Source: Paraburkholderia fungorum
GTDB lineage: Bacteria; Pseudomonadota; Gammaproteobacteria; Burkholderiales; Burkholderiaceae
Reading direction: 5' to 3'
Length of the DNA: 64,000 nucleotides
NCBI RefSeq assembly: GCF_900099835.1
Contig: NZ_FNKP01000001.1
Span: 62,001-126,000, forward strand
Below the pieces are notes generated by a model. That model searched no databases. It was not told where the DNA came from and saw only the letters and a program-made list of their open reading frames with translations. Numbering within the stretch: the stretch's first letter is position 1; the number at the start of each line of letters is the position of its first letter. Made by a program: the position numbers and the translations under genes. Below, one piece after another: positions 56,182 to 64,000 of this stretch.

Positions 56182-56964
56182 ATGTTCACGGTCACCTACG
56201 CTCAACTGAACGCCTGGCTGACCGCCTTCCTGTGGCCGTTCGCGCGCATTGCGGCGCTGATCGGCACCGCGCCGATCCTCAGCAACGTCTCGATGCCGAT
56301 GCGCGTGAAGGTCGGCCTCGCCGCCTTCACCACGCTGATCGTCGCGCCGACCATCGGCGCATTGCCGCAGGTGACGGTGTTTTCCGCGGACGGCGTGTGG
56401 ATTCTCGTCAACCAGTTCCTGATCGGCATTGCACTCGGCGTGACGATGCAGATAACGTTTCAGGCGATCGACGCGAGCGGCTACTTCATCGGCCTCGGCA
56501 TGGGGCTGGGTTTTGCGACCTTCTTCGATCAGCAGTCGACCGGTTCGGGCGTGGTGATCTCGCGCTACATGACGACAATCGCGATGCTGGTATTTCTCGC
56601 CGTCGACGGTCATTTGCAGATGCTGGCCGCGCTGGTCGCCACGTTCCAGTCGGTGCCGGTGTCGGCCAATCTGCTTGCGCCGCACGGCTGGCAGACGCTC
56701 GCCAACTGGGGCGGCTCGATCTTCTCGTCGGGCTTGCTGCTGGCGCTGCCGGTGGTCGTCGCGCTGCTGATCGCCAACCTCGCGCTCGGCATCCTGAACC
56801 GCGCCGCGCCGCAGATCGGCGTATTCCAGATCGGCTTTCCGCTGACCATGCTGGTCGGTCTGCTGCTCGTGCAACTGATGCTGCCGAACATGATCCCGTA
56901 CTTCGTTCATCTGTTCGACATGGGTATCGACGAGATGGGCCGGGTCGCGGCGGGGTTGAAATAG
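56182..56964 (+). CDS. fliR: Flagellar export-gate protein FliR
   Basis: FliR (260 aa) completes the FliPQR pore. The N-terminus MFTVTYAQLNAWLTAFLWPFARI, then PMRVKVGLAAFTTLIVAP and IGIALGVTMQITFQAID, with about six membrane helices, is typical. It is the last gene of the operon and is followed by a strong bidirectional terminator. Confidence 0.97.
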   Translation: MFTVTYAQLNAWLTAFLWPFARIAALIGTAPILSNVSMPMRVKVGLAAFTTLIVAPTIGALPQVTVFSADGVWILVNQFLIGIALGVTMQITFQAIDASGYFIGLGMGLGFATFFDQQSTGSGVVISRYMTTIAMLVFLAVDGHLQMLAALVATFQSVPVSANLLAPHGWQTLANWGGSIFSSGLLLALPVVVALLIANLALGILNRAAPQIGVFQIGFPLTMLVGLLLVQLMLPNMIPYFVHLFDMGIDEMGRVAAGLK

Positions 56965-57015
56965 ACTGACAGGCTTTCGCGGGTTCGCATGCGCCGTTGC
57001 TCCGCTGCATGCCAT

Positions 57016-57043
57016 AAAAAAGCCGGCTCGCGCCGGCTTTTTT
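57016..57043. terminator. Bidirectional Rho-independent terminator, fliR / flgL
   Basis: AAAAAAGCCGGC (57016-57027) and GCCGGCTTTTTT (57032-57043) with a 4-base loop give a perfect stem and six Ts on each strand. It sits between the convergent fliR and flgL genes and should end both transcripts. Confidence 0.95.
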
Positions 57044-57075
57044 GACATCTGCGCGGACAGCGTCCGCGCAATCCA

Positions 57076-58302
57076 TCAGCTGTTGATGTACTGGAACAGC
57101 GACATGTTCTGGATCTGCACGAACGCCTGCTGCGAAGCCTGCAACGCGGCCTGCTGCAACGTGTACTTGCTGATCGTCGAGACCATGTCGACCGAGGTCA
57201 GATCCGCGAGATTGCTTTGCGTTTGCAGCGAGTTGGTCTGCGTGACGGTTTGCAGCGCCGTCACTTCCTGCGCGCGACCACCCACCGACGCCTGCACCGC
57301 CGTCACATTGCTCAGCGTGTTCGCCAGTTGCGACAGACCCGTGTTCATCGCGTTTTGCAGGGTTGCCTGCGCAGCCGGGTTGCCCGTCGTCGGATTCTGC
57401 AACGCGGCGATCATCGCGTTCAGATTCGCGAATACATCGGTGCCTGCCGAATTGGCCGGCTGCACCGTGAACTGGTCGCCCGCCGCCGGCGTGCCGGTGA
57501 TCGCCACCGTCTGGCCGCCCATCGTAATGTCGGAGCCTTCCGTGTAAGGCGTCGCCGTGCCTGCCACGCCGGTCGTCGTATCGGTGATCGTGTACGACAG
57601 CGTCGAGCCGCTGCCGCTGAACGCGATCTGATACGAGTCCGCATTCGCCGCGTTGGTCGGGTCGTTCACCGTCACCGAACCGATCACGCCCGTGCCGGTG
57701 TTGGCCGAATTGCCCGCCGCGATCGGCTCGGCATTGGTCGCGCTGACGCTCATGAACACCGCCGCGCCGTTGTCGCTCGTCGCGACCGCATTGCTGCCCG
57801 TGACCTGCACCGCACGCGTGCCGGTGTCGCCCGAATAGACGACAGCGCCGCTCGCATTGGTCGTGAACGCCGTGGTGGTGTTCTGGAAGCCGGAGAACAG
57901 CGAGTTGCCCGCGCTGTCGGTGGCGTTCGCGTAGGTCAGCAACTGGTCGCGCAGGCTCGTCAACTGCGATGCGATGGCCGTGCGGTTGGTGTCGTTCAGG
58001 ATACCGCTGCCGACGCTCAGTGCAGCCGTGTTGGCGCTTTGCAGCGTGGTCAGCACGTTGCTGAGCGTCGAGCTTTCGGCCTGCAACGACGACAACGCCG
58101 TGTTCTGGTTGGTCGTGTATTGCGACAGCGCCGTCGCCGTCGAACTAAGCTGCACGGCCTGAGCCGCGCCGAGCGGATTGTCGGCGGGCGTGCTCAGCGA
58201 GACGCCGCTCGAGATTTCCTGATAGATCTGCGACAACTGGGCCTGCTGGTCACTCATTGTCGAGACGTTCATGCTGAAGTACTGCTGGCTTGAGATACGC
58301 AT
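57076..58302 (-). CDS. flgL: Flagellar hook-filament junction protein FlgL
   Basis: FlgL (408 aa) is the junction protein next to the filament. The N-terminus MRISSQQYFSMNVSTMSDQQAQLSQIYQEISSG (seen as MRISSQQYF and QQAQLSQIYQEISSG) and the flagellin-like C-terminus SKYTLQQAALQASQQAFVQIQNMSLFQYI are typical. It lies 11 bases after flgK, in the same sigma-28 unit. The variable middle is Ala/Thr/Asn-rich. Confidence 0.96.
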   Translation of the reverse strand: MRISSQQYFSMNVSTMSDQQAQLSQIYQEISSGVSLSTPADNPLGAAQAVQLSSTATALSQYTTNQNTALSSLQAESSTLSNVLTTLQSANTAALSVGSGILNDTNRTAIASQLTSLRDQLLTYANATDSAGNSLFSGFQNTTTAFTTNASGAVVYSGDTGTRAVQVTGSNAVATSDNGAAVFMSVSATNAEPIAAGNSANTGTGVIGSVTVNDPTNAANADSYQIAFSGSGSTLSYTITDTTTGVAGTATPYTEGSDITMGGQTVAITGTPAAGDQFTVQPANSAGTDVFANLNAMIAALQNPTTGNPAAQATLQNAMNTGLSQLANTLSNVTAVQASVGGRAQEVTALQTVTQTNSLQTQSNLADLTSVDMVSTISKYTLQQAALQASQQAFVQIQNMSLFQYINS

Positions 58303-58313
58303 GGTTTAACGCC

Positions 58314-60308
58314 TTACGAGAAGATGCCGAGCAACGTCGAGAACAGGGTCTGAGCAGTCTGGATCACCTTGCTGTTCGCCTGATAGAGCTGCTGATATTG
58401 AAGCAGGTTGGCTGCTTCCTCATTGATGTTGACGCCCGACACCGACTGCTGCGCGGTCGTGATCTGCGTGACGAGCGCGGTTTGCGCGGTGCTCGAACTC
58501 TGGATCTGCGTCGTCTGGTTGCCGATCGTGTTGACGTAGTTCGCGTACGCCTGCGTCAGCGTGGACGTGCCGCCGCCGAGCGACTGCGCCGACGTCAGGT
58601 TCGACAGCAACTGTGCGTTGCGGCCGTCGCTGGCCGCGCCGGTGTTCGGTCCGATCGTGAACGAGTCGCCGTCGGCCGGCGTACCGCTGATCGTGACCGT
58701 CACATTGTTCATGCTGGCGGCGCTGGTCGAATTGGTCGGATTCGTGATCGTCAGCGTCGCGCCCGAGCCAGCCGTGTAAGGCACCGCCGTCGTCGACGAC
58801 GTGATGTTGTACGACTGGGACGGCGGTCCTGCCACCGTCACTGTGGAATCCAGCGGGAAACCGGTGAGGCCCGTGCCGGCGGTGTACGTGATCGTCGACG
58901 CGGTGGTCGGTGCGGTGTAGCCCGCCGTCACCGTGCCCTGGGTGATCTGCGCGCTGCCCGTATTCGCTGCCGACGCCGAAGCCAGCACCGGCGCCGCAGC
59001 GGCGATTGCCGACGGCGACGTGGTCGCCAGCGCAAAGCCGTTCAGCGCGCCGCGTGTGGGCAGGACTTCGAACGAGTCGCCCGGTTGCATCGTGCCGGTG
59101 CTCGAGAATTGCAGGCCGTCGATCGGTTTGGTGAGATCCAGTGCGGAGCCCACCACGGAGCCGGTCGAATTGTCGGTCAGCGTGTAGGTAGTGCCGTTAT
59201 AGGCAAGCGTGTAGTCGCCGGTGGTCGGCTGGGTCGCGTCCGCGAAAGTCGCGCTCACCGTTGCATTGCCGGTGTTCTGCGTGCTCGCGTTGACCTGCGG
59301 TGTGCCGACCGTGAACAGCGCGCCACCGGCCGAGCCGTTCAGCGTGATGCCCAGTTCGTTCTGCGCGTTCACCTGCGCGGCAAAGCTGGTGGCGATAGCG
59401 CCAAGTTGCGCTTCGGCCGGATCGAGCGTTTGCGAACGGAATTCCGCGAGACCGCCCAGCGTGCCGCCGGACAACTGGCTGTCGGACAACGTCTGCGGCG
59501 TCGGTGTCGGCTTCGCGCCGACCTGGCCGAGATAGGTCACCGACACTTCGGTCGGATCGGTCGTCGACGTCGCAGTGCCCAGCGCAAAGCTGTTGTCCGC
59601 GGACACCAGCGGCTGGCCATTCGACATGTACACGCTATAGCTGCCGTTGCTGGCCTGCACTGTCTGCACGCCGATCAGCTGCGACAGGTTCGACACGGCT
59701 TCGTCGCGCTGGTCCATCAACTGGTTCGGCGTCTGGCCCTGGTTGCTGGCCGAGAGAATCTGGCTGTTCAGCGAAGCGATCTGCGCGGTGTACGTGTTGA
59801 TCTGCGTGACCGCGTTGCTCATCTGCGTGTTGACGCTCGAGCGCAGGCTGTCGTATTGCGCGCCGGCCGCATTGATCTGGTCGGCGAGGGTCTGCGCATC
59901 GCTGACGGCGGTCTGCCGCGTGGCGGTGTCCGACGCGTCGTTGGCGACGTTCTGCAAACCGGTGAAATAGCTGTTGATGGCGCTCGCAATCCCCGTGGTC
60001 GGGCTGCCGACCAGGTTATTGAGCTGCGTGATCATCGTGTTGTACGCGGTCAGCGAGCCACTGGTCGATTGCGCGTTGTTGAGCTGGGTCGCCAGATACT
60101 GGCTGTACGAGCGCTGCACGGTGGTCGTGGAGACGCCCATCGGCAGATAGCCCGAACCGGTGTAGGTGCCGGCCGTTTCCGAATAGACCGGCGTTTCCAC
60201 TGAGTAGCCGGCGGTCGACGCGTTGCTGATGTTCTCACCAGTCGTCGTCAAACCCCACTGGGCTGCATTAAGTCCGCTGAGGCCGATAGATATGAGATTG
60301 CCCGACAT
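58314..60308 (-). CDS. flgK: Flagellar hook-associated protein FlgK
   Basis: FlgK (664 aa) is the first hook-filament junction protein. The N-terminal MSGNLISIGLSGLNAAQWGLTTTGENISNASTAGY-type motif (seen as GLSGLNAAQWGL and NISNASTAGYS) and the C-terminal GVNINEEAANLLQYQQLYQANSKVIQTAQTLF (seen as NINEEAANLLQYQQLYQANSKV) are canonical. The central region is long and repeat-like, with many Thr/Ala tracts. It begins the flgKL unit behind a sigma-28-like promoter. Confidence 0.97.
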   Translation of the reverse strand: MSGNLISIGLSGLNAAQWGLTTTGENISNASTAGYSVETPVYSETAGTYTGSGYLPMGVSTTTVQRSYSQYLATQLNNAQSTSGSLTAYNTMITQLNNLVGSPTTGIASAINSYFTGLQNVANDASDTATRQTAVSDAQTLADQINAAGAQYDSLRSSVNTQMSNAVTQINTYTAQIASLNSQILSASNQGQTPNQLMDQRDEAVSNLSQLIGVQTVQASNGSYSVYMSNGQPLVSADNSFALGTATSTTDPTEVSVTYLGQVGAKPTPTPQTLSDSQLSGGTLGGLAEFRSQTLDPAEAQLGAIATSFAAQVNAQNELGITLNGSAGGALFTVGTPQVNASTQNTGNATVSATFADATQPTTGDYTLAYNGTTYTLTDNSTGSVVGSALDLTKPIDGLQFSSTGTMQPGDSFEVLPTRGALNGFALATTSPSAIAAAAPVLASASAANTGSAQITQGTVTAGYTAPTTASTITYTAGTGLTGFPLDSTVTVAGPPSQSYNITSSTTAVPYTAGSGATLTITNPTNSTSAASMNNVTVTISGTPADGDSFTIGPNTGAASDGRNAQLLSNLTSAQSLGGGTSTLTQAYANYVNTIGNQTTQIQSSSTAQTALVTQITTAQQSVSGVNINEEAANLLQYQQLYQANSKVIQTAQTLFSTLLGIFS

Positions 60309-60364
60309 GCGTCATCCTGAAGGGCGACATCACACACATGCCGCCGAGTTACTGAATAAATTGT

Positions 60365-60391
60365 TTAACGGCCCCCCGCACAGAAAATTGA
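60365..60391 (-). promoter_or_regulatory. Sigma-28 (FliA) promoter of flgKL
   Basis: On the minus strand TCAATTTT (60384-60391) and GCCGTTAA (60365-60372) with exactly 11 bases between match the consensus at 6 of 8 and 7 of 8 positions. Transcription would start near 60358, about 50 bases before the flgK ATG. Confidence 0.72.
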
Positions 60392-60441
60392 GGGCCATTC
60401 CGATGTATTCGATGCCTCAGCGCACCTGTTTGCGCGCCGGT

Positions 60442-61233
60442 TCAGCGCACCAGTGAACGGCGCTTCATTTCGAGTTGCGTGATCAGGCGCTGCAATGTGT
60501 TTTCGGCACTGCCCGGCAGCGTCAGAAAACGGAAACCGAGTTGATAGCGCTGCGTGCCGTTCGGCAGCGCCGTCGCGCGGTGCGACACCAGTTGCAGATC
60601 GAGCGACAACCGCCCGAGCGCGCCCAGCACCAGCTCGCAATCTTCGAAACGCATGCCCATCGGCAATTCGGCGACGCGCACGTCGGCCGTGCGCATGCCG
60701 ACGCCGCCCAGCGACAGATCGTGCACTTCAAAGCGGAACGACGCGCCATCGGGGAACCGGCCCGTACACACGTACGGATCGAGAACCGGCGCATCGACGC
60801 GGAAATACTCGCGGCGCTGCACGTAGAACAGCACATCGGGGAAATCGGCTTCGAACGCGGGCATGCCCTCGAACTTCGTCTCGCGCGGCGTGCTGACCGA
60901 GAACTCGACGCGCACGCCGTCGGGCGCCGCGTGGAATTTACAGCGGGGCGCGGCCAGCAGGCCGGAGTTCTGATTGGAGACGCCGCCCCAATCGAAGGTG
61001 AAAGTGCGGCCGCGCACGTCGACGTCGAGCAGGCGCGTGACTAGCTGCCCGCCCGGATATTCGACGGTGAGGAAATCGCCCCGATTGACGAGATTGCGCA
61101 ACTGAACGCCGATTTCCAGCGGATTTCGACGGCCGAAATCATTGGCCCCTTCGTCTTGTGATACGTGCACGTGGGCCTGCATGTCGCGTTGGCCGTTCGA
61201 CTGGTTCATATCCATGGGCTTGCCGGTATGCAT
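60442..61233 (-). CDS. ycgR: YcgR-type flagellar brake, PilZ domain
   Basis: YcgR-like proteins bind c-di-GMP and slow the flagellar motor. The N-terminal YcgR domain (NPLEIGVQLRNLVNRGDFLTVEYPGGQLVTRLL, seen as LRNLVNRGDFLTV) is followed by a PilZ domain with the RxxxR part QRREYFRV (about residues 138-145) and the DLSLGGVGM motif (D/NxSxxG). The chosen ATG 61233 (MHTGKPMDMNQ) gives 263 aa; an ATG at 61215 is also possible, and the longer frame upstream overlaps the promoter. A sigma-28-like promoter at 61352 marks it as a late flagellar gene. Confidence 0.88.
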   Translation of the reverse strand: MHTGKPMDMNQSNGQRDMQAHVHVSQDEGANDFGRRNPLEIGVQLRNLVNRGDFLTVEYPGGQLVTRLLDVDVRGRTFTFDWGGVSNQNSGLLAAPRCKFHAAPDGVRVEFSVSTPRETKFEGMPAFEADFPDVLFYVQRREYFRVDAPVLDPYVCTGRFPDGASFRFEVHDLSLGGVGMRTADVRVAELPMGMRFEDCELVLGALGRLSLDLQLVSHRATALPNGTQRYQLGFRFLTLPGSAENTLQRLITQLEMKRRSLVR

Positions 61234-61351
61234 GTTCTTGCGGGCGCGTGCCGAGGGCTCCTGCCGGGGCCTTCGAACGGTCTGTTTCAAGGCCGCGGCA
61301 CACGCATTCAACCGGACGTTACAGCGCTTTTCCGGTATCAGATCTAACTGA

Positions 61352-61378
61352 TTAGCGGCAGCGCCCAGCCAAAATTTA
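61352..61378 (-). promoter_or_regulatory. Sigma-28 (FliA) promoter of ycgR
   Basis: On the minus strand TAAATTTT (61371-61378), 11 bases, and GCCGCTAA (61352-61359) match the TAAAGTTT-N11-GCCGATAA consensus at 14 of 16 positions. This is the best match of the three found. Transcription would begin near 61345, about 110 bases before the ycgR start. Confidence 0.82.
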
Positions 61379-61438
61379 GGGGCGTGTAATGAAATATTTG
61401 CCGCAAACGTTAAACCGTGCTCCGCCTTCACGCGGCTG

Positions 61439-61464
61439 GGCCGGTCGCCGCTGGGCGACCGGCC
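61439..61464. terminator. Hairpin between flgJ and ycgR
   Basis: GGCCGGTCGCC (61439-61449) and GGCGACCGGCC (61454-61464) form a perfect 11-bp stem with a GCTG loop. Together with a looser 11-bp stem at the flgJ stop (61565-61575 / 61593-61603), it probably ends flgHIJ transcripts before ycgR. No T-run follows on the minus strand. The rest of 61379-61597 holds nothing else recognised. Confidence 0.55.
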
Positions 61465-61597
61465 TCGTCCGTCTTGTTATGCACCTGGCCCCGTCGCGTG
61501 CATGGATTCAGCCTGGAATCTGGACAACTTCGGGCGCACGCCGCGCTTCGCCTCGTAGCGAACCGGCCTGAGCGGCGCGTCCCGTTCGGATGGCCGT

Positions 61598-62602
61598 TCA
61601 GGCCATCTTCTGCATGATCGACAGCAATTTTTTCGCGTAATGCGGGTCGGTTGCGTAGCCCGCGCGCTGCATGCCGTTCGCGAAACCCGCCACGTCGCGC
61701 GACGAATTCAGCACCTGCGCGTAACGCGGGTTGCTCTTGAGCACGCTCGCGTAGTCGGTCATCGCTTCCTGATACGAGTCGTACGCGCGGAATTTCTCGA
61801 CCGTGCGCTGCGGCTTGCCGTTCACGTATTCGGTCGTGACCGTGGACACCGTCTTGCCGGTCCAGTCCTTTGTCGCCTTGATGCCGAACACGTTGTGGCT
61901 GGTCGAGCCGTCCGCCTTCTTGATCTCGCTCTTGCCCCAGCCCGATTCGAGCGCGGCCTGACCGATGATGAAGCGCGCCGGAATACCCGTCGCGGCGCTG
62001 GCGGCCTGAGCGGGCGCGGCCAGCTTGTCGACGAACGCGTCGACTTTCGACGAGCTGCCGTCGCCGCGCAACGGCGGCGTCAGCGAGCTATTGCCCGTGT
62101 AGGGCTTGCCCATCGCCAGCTGACCGTTGGCCTGGGCGTTGCCGTAGGCTTTCGCGAGCGCGTTCAGCGCGGCGGTCTGACCTTCGTCGCCACCGCCGGC
62201 GCTACTGCCGCCGCCGAGCGCGTTGGCCATGCTGGCCAGGCTGTTCGCCCCGCCGGCACCGCTTGCGCCGCCAACCTGCATGCCCTGATTGCGCATCAAC
62301 TGCTTGAGCATGGCATCGGCCACGCCGATGCCCTTCTTCGACAGCTCCTGCGACATCTGCTGATCCATCATCGACGTGAAGGTCGCGCTGTCGTGGGAGT
62401 CGAACGGGCCGTCCTGCGGCGTCGCATCGCGCATGCTTTTCAGCATCATCTGCGTGAACACGGCGTCGAATTGCTGGGCGGCCATCTTCATGCCGGCTTG
62501 CGGCGACGCCTTGGCCTGCGCGCTCAGCGCGCCAAAACCCTGCACGTCGAGTGCAAACCGGTTGGTCAGGTCGTTCGCGGTATTGGTCGTATCCGAATTC
62601 AT
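61598..62602 (-). CDS. flgJ: Peptidoglycan hydrolase / rod-scaffold protein FlgJ
   Basis: FlgJ (334 aa) caps the rod and digests peptidoglycan in the periplasm. The N-terminal rod-scaffold domain (QFDAVFTQMMLKSMRDATP, MMDQQMSQELSKKGIGVADAML) is joined by an Ala/Gly-rich linker to a C-terminal glucosaminidase domain (about 185-334). That domain carries ARFIIGQAALESGWGKSEIKKADGSTSHNVFGIKA in pieces (QAALESGWGKS, NVFGIKA), with Glu as catalytic residue. It is the last gene of flgHIJ. Confidence 0.96.
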   Translation of the reverse strand: MNSDTTNTANDLTNRFALDVQGFGALSAQAKASPQAGMKMAAQQFDAVFTQMMLKSMRDATPQDGPFDSHDSATFTSMMDQQMSQELSKKGIGVADAMLKQLMRNQGMQVGGASGAGGANSLASMANALGGGSSAGGGDEGQTAALNALAKAYGNAQANGQLAMGKPYTGNSSLTPPLRGDGSSSKVDAFVDKLAAPAQAASAATGIPARFIIGQAALESGWGKSEIKKADGSTSHNVFGIKATKDWTGKTVSTVTTEYVNGKPQRTVEKFRAYDSYQEAMTDYASVLKSNPRYAQVLNSSRDVAGFANGMQRAGYATDPHYAKKLLSIMQKMA

Positions 62603-62614
62603 CTGGCGTCTTCC

Positions 62615-63838
62615 TTAGATGATTTCCAGGTCGGCGCGCAACGCGCCCGCCGCCTTCATGGCCTGCAGGATCGACATCAGATCCGCAGGCGTCGCACCGA
62701 GTGCATTGAGAGCCTTTACTACATCGGCCAGGTTCGCGCCGGCCGTCACCATTTTCAGTGCGCCGTTGTCCTGCTTCATCTGAATCTGAGACTGACGCGC
62801 GGCCACGGTCTGGCCGTTCGAGAACGCACCCGGCTGGCTGACTACCGGTTGCGTGTTGATGACCACCGACAGATTGCCGTGCGCCACCGCGCAGGTCTGC
62901 AACGTGACCATCTGGTTCATCACGATCGAGCCGGTGCGCGCGTTCAGGATCACCTTCGCGGCAGCCTGCGCCGGCTTGACGTCGAGATTCTGCAATTGCG
63001 CCATGAACATCACCTGCTGCTGCGGATCGGTCGGCGCGCGCAACTGGATCGTGCGGCCGTCGAGTGCCATCGCCGTGCCGCTGCCGAACGCGTTGTTCAC
63101 CGCCGAGACGACGCGCTGCGTGGTGTCGTAATCCATGTCATTGAGGTCGAGCTGCATCGTGCCAGCCTGCGACACCGACGTCGGCACCGCGCGTTCGACG
63201 ATCGCGCCGCCCGCAATCCGGCCCGCTGCCAGCGTATTGACCTGCACCTTGCTGCCGTTGGCGCTCGCACCGGCGCCGCCCACAGCCATATTGCCCTGCC
63301 CGAGCGCGTACACCTGGCCGTCCGCGCCCTTGAGCGGCGTAAGCAGCAGCGTACCGCCGCGCAGGCTCTTCGCGTTGCCGAGCGAAGAAACGGTAATGTC
63401 GATCTGCTCGCCCGGACGCGCGAACGGCGGCAGCACCGCCGTCACCATCACCGCGGCGACGTTCTTCAACTGGATGTTCGACAGCGACGATGTCGAACTG
63501 CTCGAACCCGCCGCCTGGTTGTTGATCGAGATGCCGAGGTTCGCCAGCATGTTGGCGAGCGTCTGCGTGGTGAACGGTGTCTGGGTGGTCTGGTCGCCCG
63601 TGCCGTCGAGGCCGACCACGAGGCCGTAGCCGATCAGCGGGTTGTCACGCACGCCCTGGATCTGCACGAGGTCTTTCAGCCGTTCGGCATGCGCGGGCGT
63701 GACGGTCACGGCGGGCAGCGCGGCGCAGGCCAGCGCGACGAACGCGAGCGAGCGTGCGGTCCGGGAAGCCGCGCGACGGACAGCGAAGCCCGCAGTCGAA
63801 ACAGCGTGAACAGCGCGGCGAAGAGAGACGATACGCAT
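62615..63838 (-). CDS. flgI: Flagellar P-ring protein FlgI
   Basis: FlgI (407 aa) forms the P ring in the peptidoglycan layer. A long Arg-rich signal peptide with Sec-type core and AHA end precedes [33 protein letters not shown] (seen as [20 protein letters not shown] and [11 protein letters not shown]), the family start. The C-terminus [21 protein letters not shown] is typical. ATG 63838 lies 2 bases after the flgH stop; two earlier GTG codons overlap flgH. It starts 12 bases upstream of flgJ. Confidence 0.96.
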   Translation of the reverse strand: MRIVSLRRAVHAVSTAGFAVRRAASRTARSLAFVALACAALPAVTVTPAHAERLKDLVQIQGVRDNPLIGYGLVVGLDGTGDQTTQTPFTTQTLANMLANLGISINNQAAGSSSSTSSLSNIQLKNVAAVMVTAVLPPFARPGEQIDITVSSLGNAKSLRGGTLLLTPLKGADGQVYALGQGNMAVGGAGASANGSKVQVNTLAAGRIAGGAIVERAVPTSVSQAGTMQLDLNDMDYDTTQRVVSAVNNAFGSGTAMALDGRTIQLRAPTDPQQQVMFMAQLQNLDVKPAQAAAKVILNARTGSIVMNQMVTLQTCAVAHGNLSVVINTQPVVSQPGAFSNGQTVAARQSQIQMKQDNGALKMVTAGANLADVVKALNALGATPADLMSILQAMKAAGALRADLEII

Positions 63839-63840
63839 GA

Positions 63841-64000
63841 TCACCACGGCGACACGTTAAGGAAGAAGCGTTGCAGCCAGCCCATGTTCTCGGCTTCGTC
63901 GAGATAACCCTTGGCCGAGTACTCGATTTTCGCGTCGGCCACCTGGGTGGAATACACCGCGTTCAGGCTGGAAATCGTGTTCGGATTGACCACGCCGGAG
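63841..64000 (-). CDS. flgH: Flagellar L-ring protein FlgH (C-terminal part)
   Basis: The last 52 codons of flgH are present, reading in from the right end of the window. They encode [26 protein letters not shown] and [22 protein letters not shown] (each given in parts in the sequence), the standard C-terminus of the outer-membrane L-ring lipoprotein. TGA (63841-63843) is followed 2 bases later by the flgI ATG, so the order flgH-flgI-flgJ is intact. Confidence 0.93.
   Translation of the reverse strand, partial: SGVVNPNTISSLNAVYSTQVADAKIEYSAKGYLDEAENMGWLQRFFLNVSPW

Overview
The window is GC-rich, gene-dense chromosomal DNA from a Burkholderiaceae betaproteobacterium, most likely Paraburkholderia or Burkholderia. 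This rests on the protein sequences, on gene sets such as folB with an SDR, ahcY-membrane gene-metF behind an SAH riboswitch, and pxpBCA with DUF969/DUF979, and on a dispersed repeat known from these genomes. No phage, IS element, CRISPR array, rRNA or tRNA gene was recognised. Genus assignment is by recognition only, not by search.

1-14.3 kb is housekeeping. A short peptide with two adjacent Trp codons and a terminator hairpin precede trpS. Then come glmU-glmS (UDP-GlcNAc synthesis), ttcA, folB and a FolM/pteridine-reductase-like SDR, a divergent MidA/NDUFAF7-type methyltransferase, gst-cca, an NDUFA9-like protein, a lipoprotein lytic transglycosylase and 5-formyl-THF cyclo-ligase.

14.3-28.3 kb handles peptide and 5-oxoproline use. 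A MarR-type regulator faces pxpB-pxpC-pxpA (5-oxoprolinase) and a DUF969/DUF979 pair (probable 5-oxoproline permease). A TraB/GumN protein follows on the other strand, then a dipeptide ABC transporter (dppBCDF) with two tandem binding-protein genes.

28.5-40.7 kb holds a small methyltransferase, the methyl-cycle operon ahcY-(4-TM membrane protein)-metF behind a clear SAH riboswitch, a GT2 glycosyltransferase, lrgAB with a divergent LysR regulator, and a redox group (GMC alcohol dehydrogenase, AidB-like acyl-CoA dehydrogenase, coniferyl-type aldehyde dehydrogenase).

40.7-64 kb is flagellar. Leftward fliS-fliT is followed by a terminator and then a second FliK-like gene with fhlB. fliE faces the rightward fliFGHIJK; after a repeat-bearing 0.76-kb gap comes fliLMNOPQR, ending at a strong bidirectional terminator. 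Leftward flgKL, a ycgR-type PilZ brake and flgHIJ fill the end. Sigma-28-like promoters are visible before fliS, flgK and ycgR, the expected late-gene positions. fliF-R supplies the basal body and export apparatus, flgH-L the rings and hook-filament junction, fliS/fliT the chaperones.
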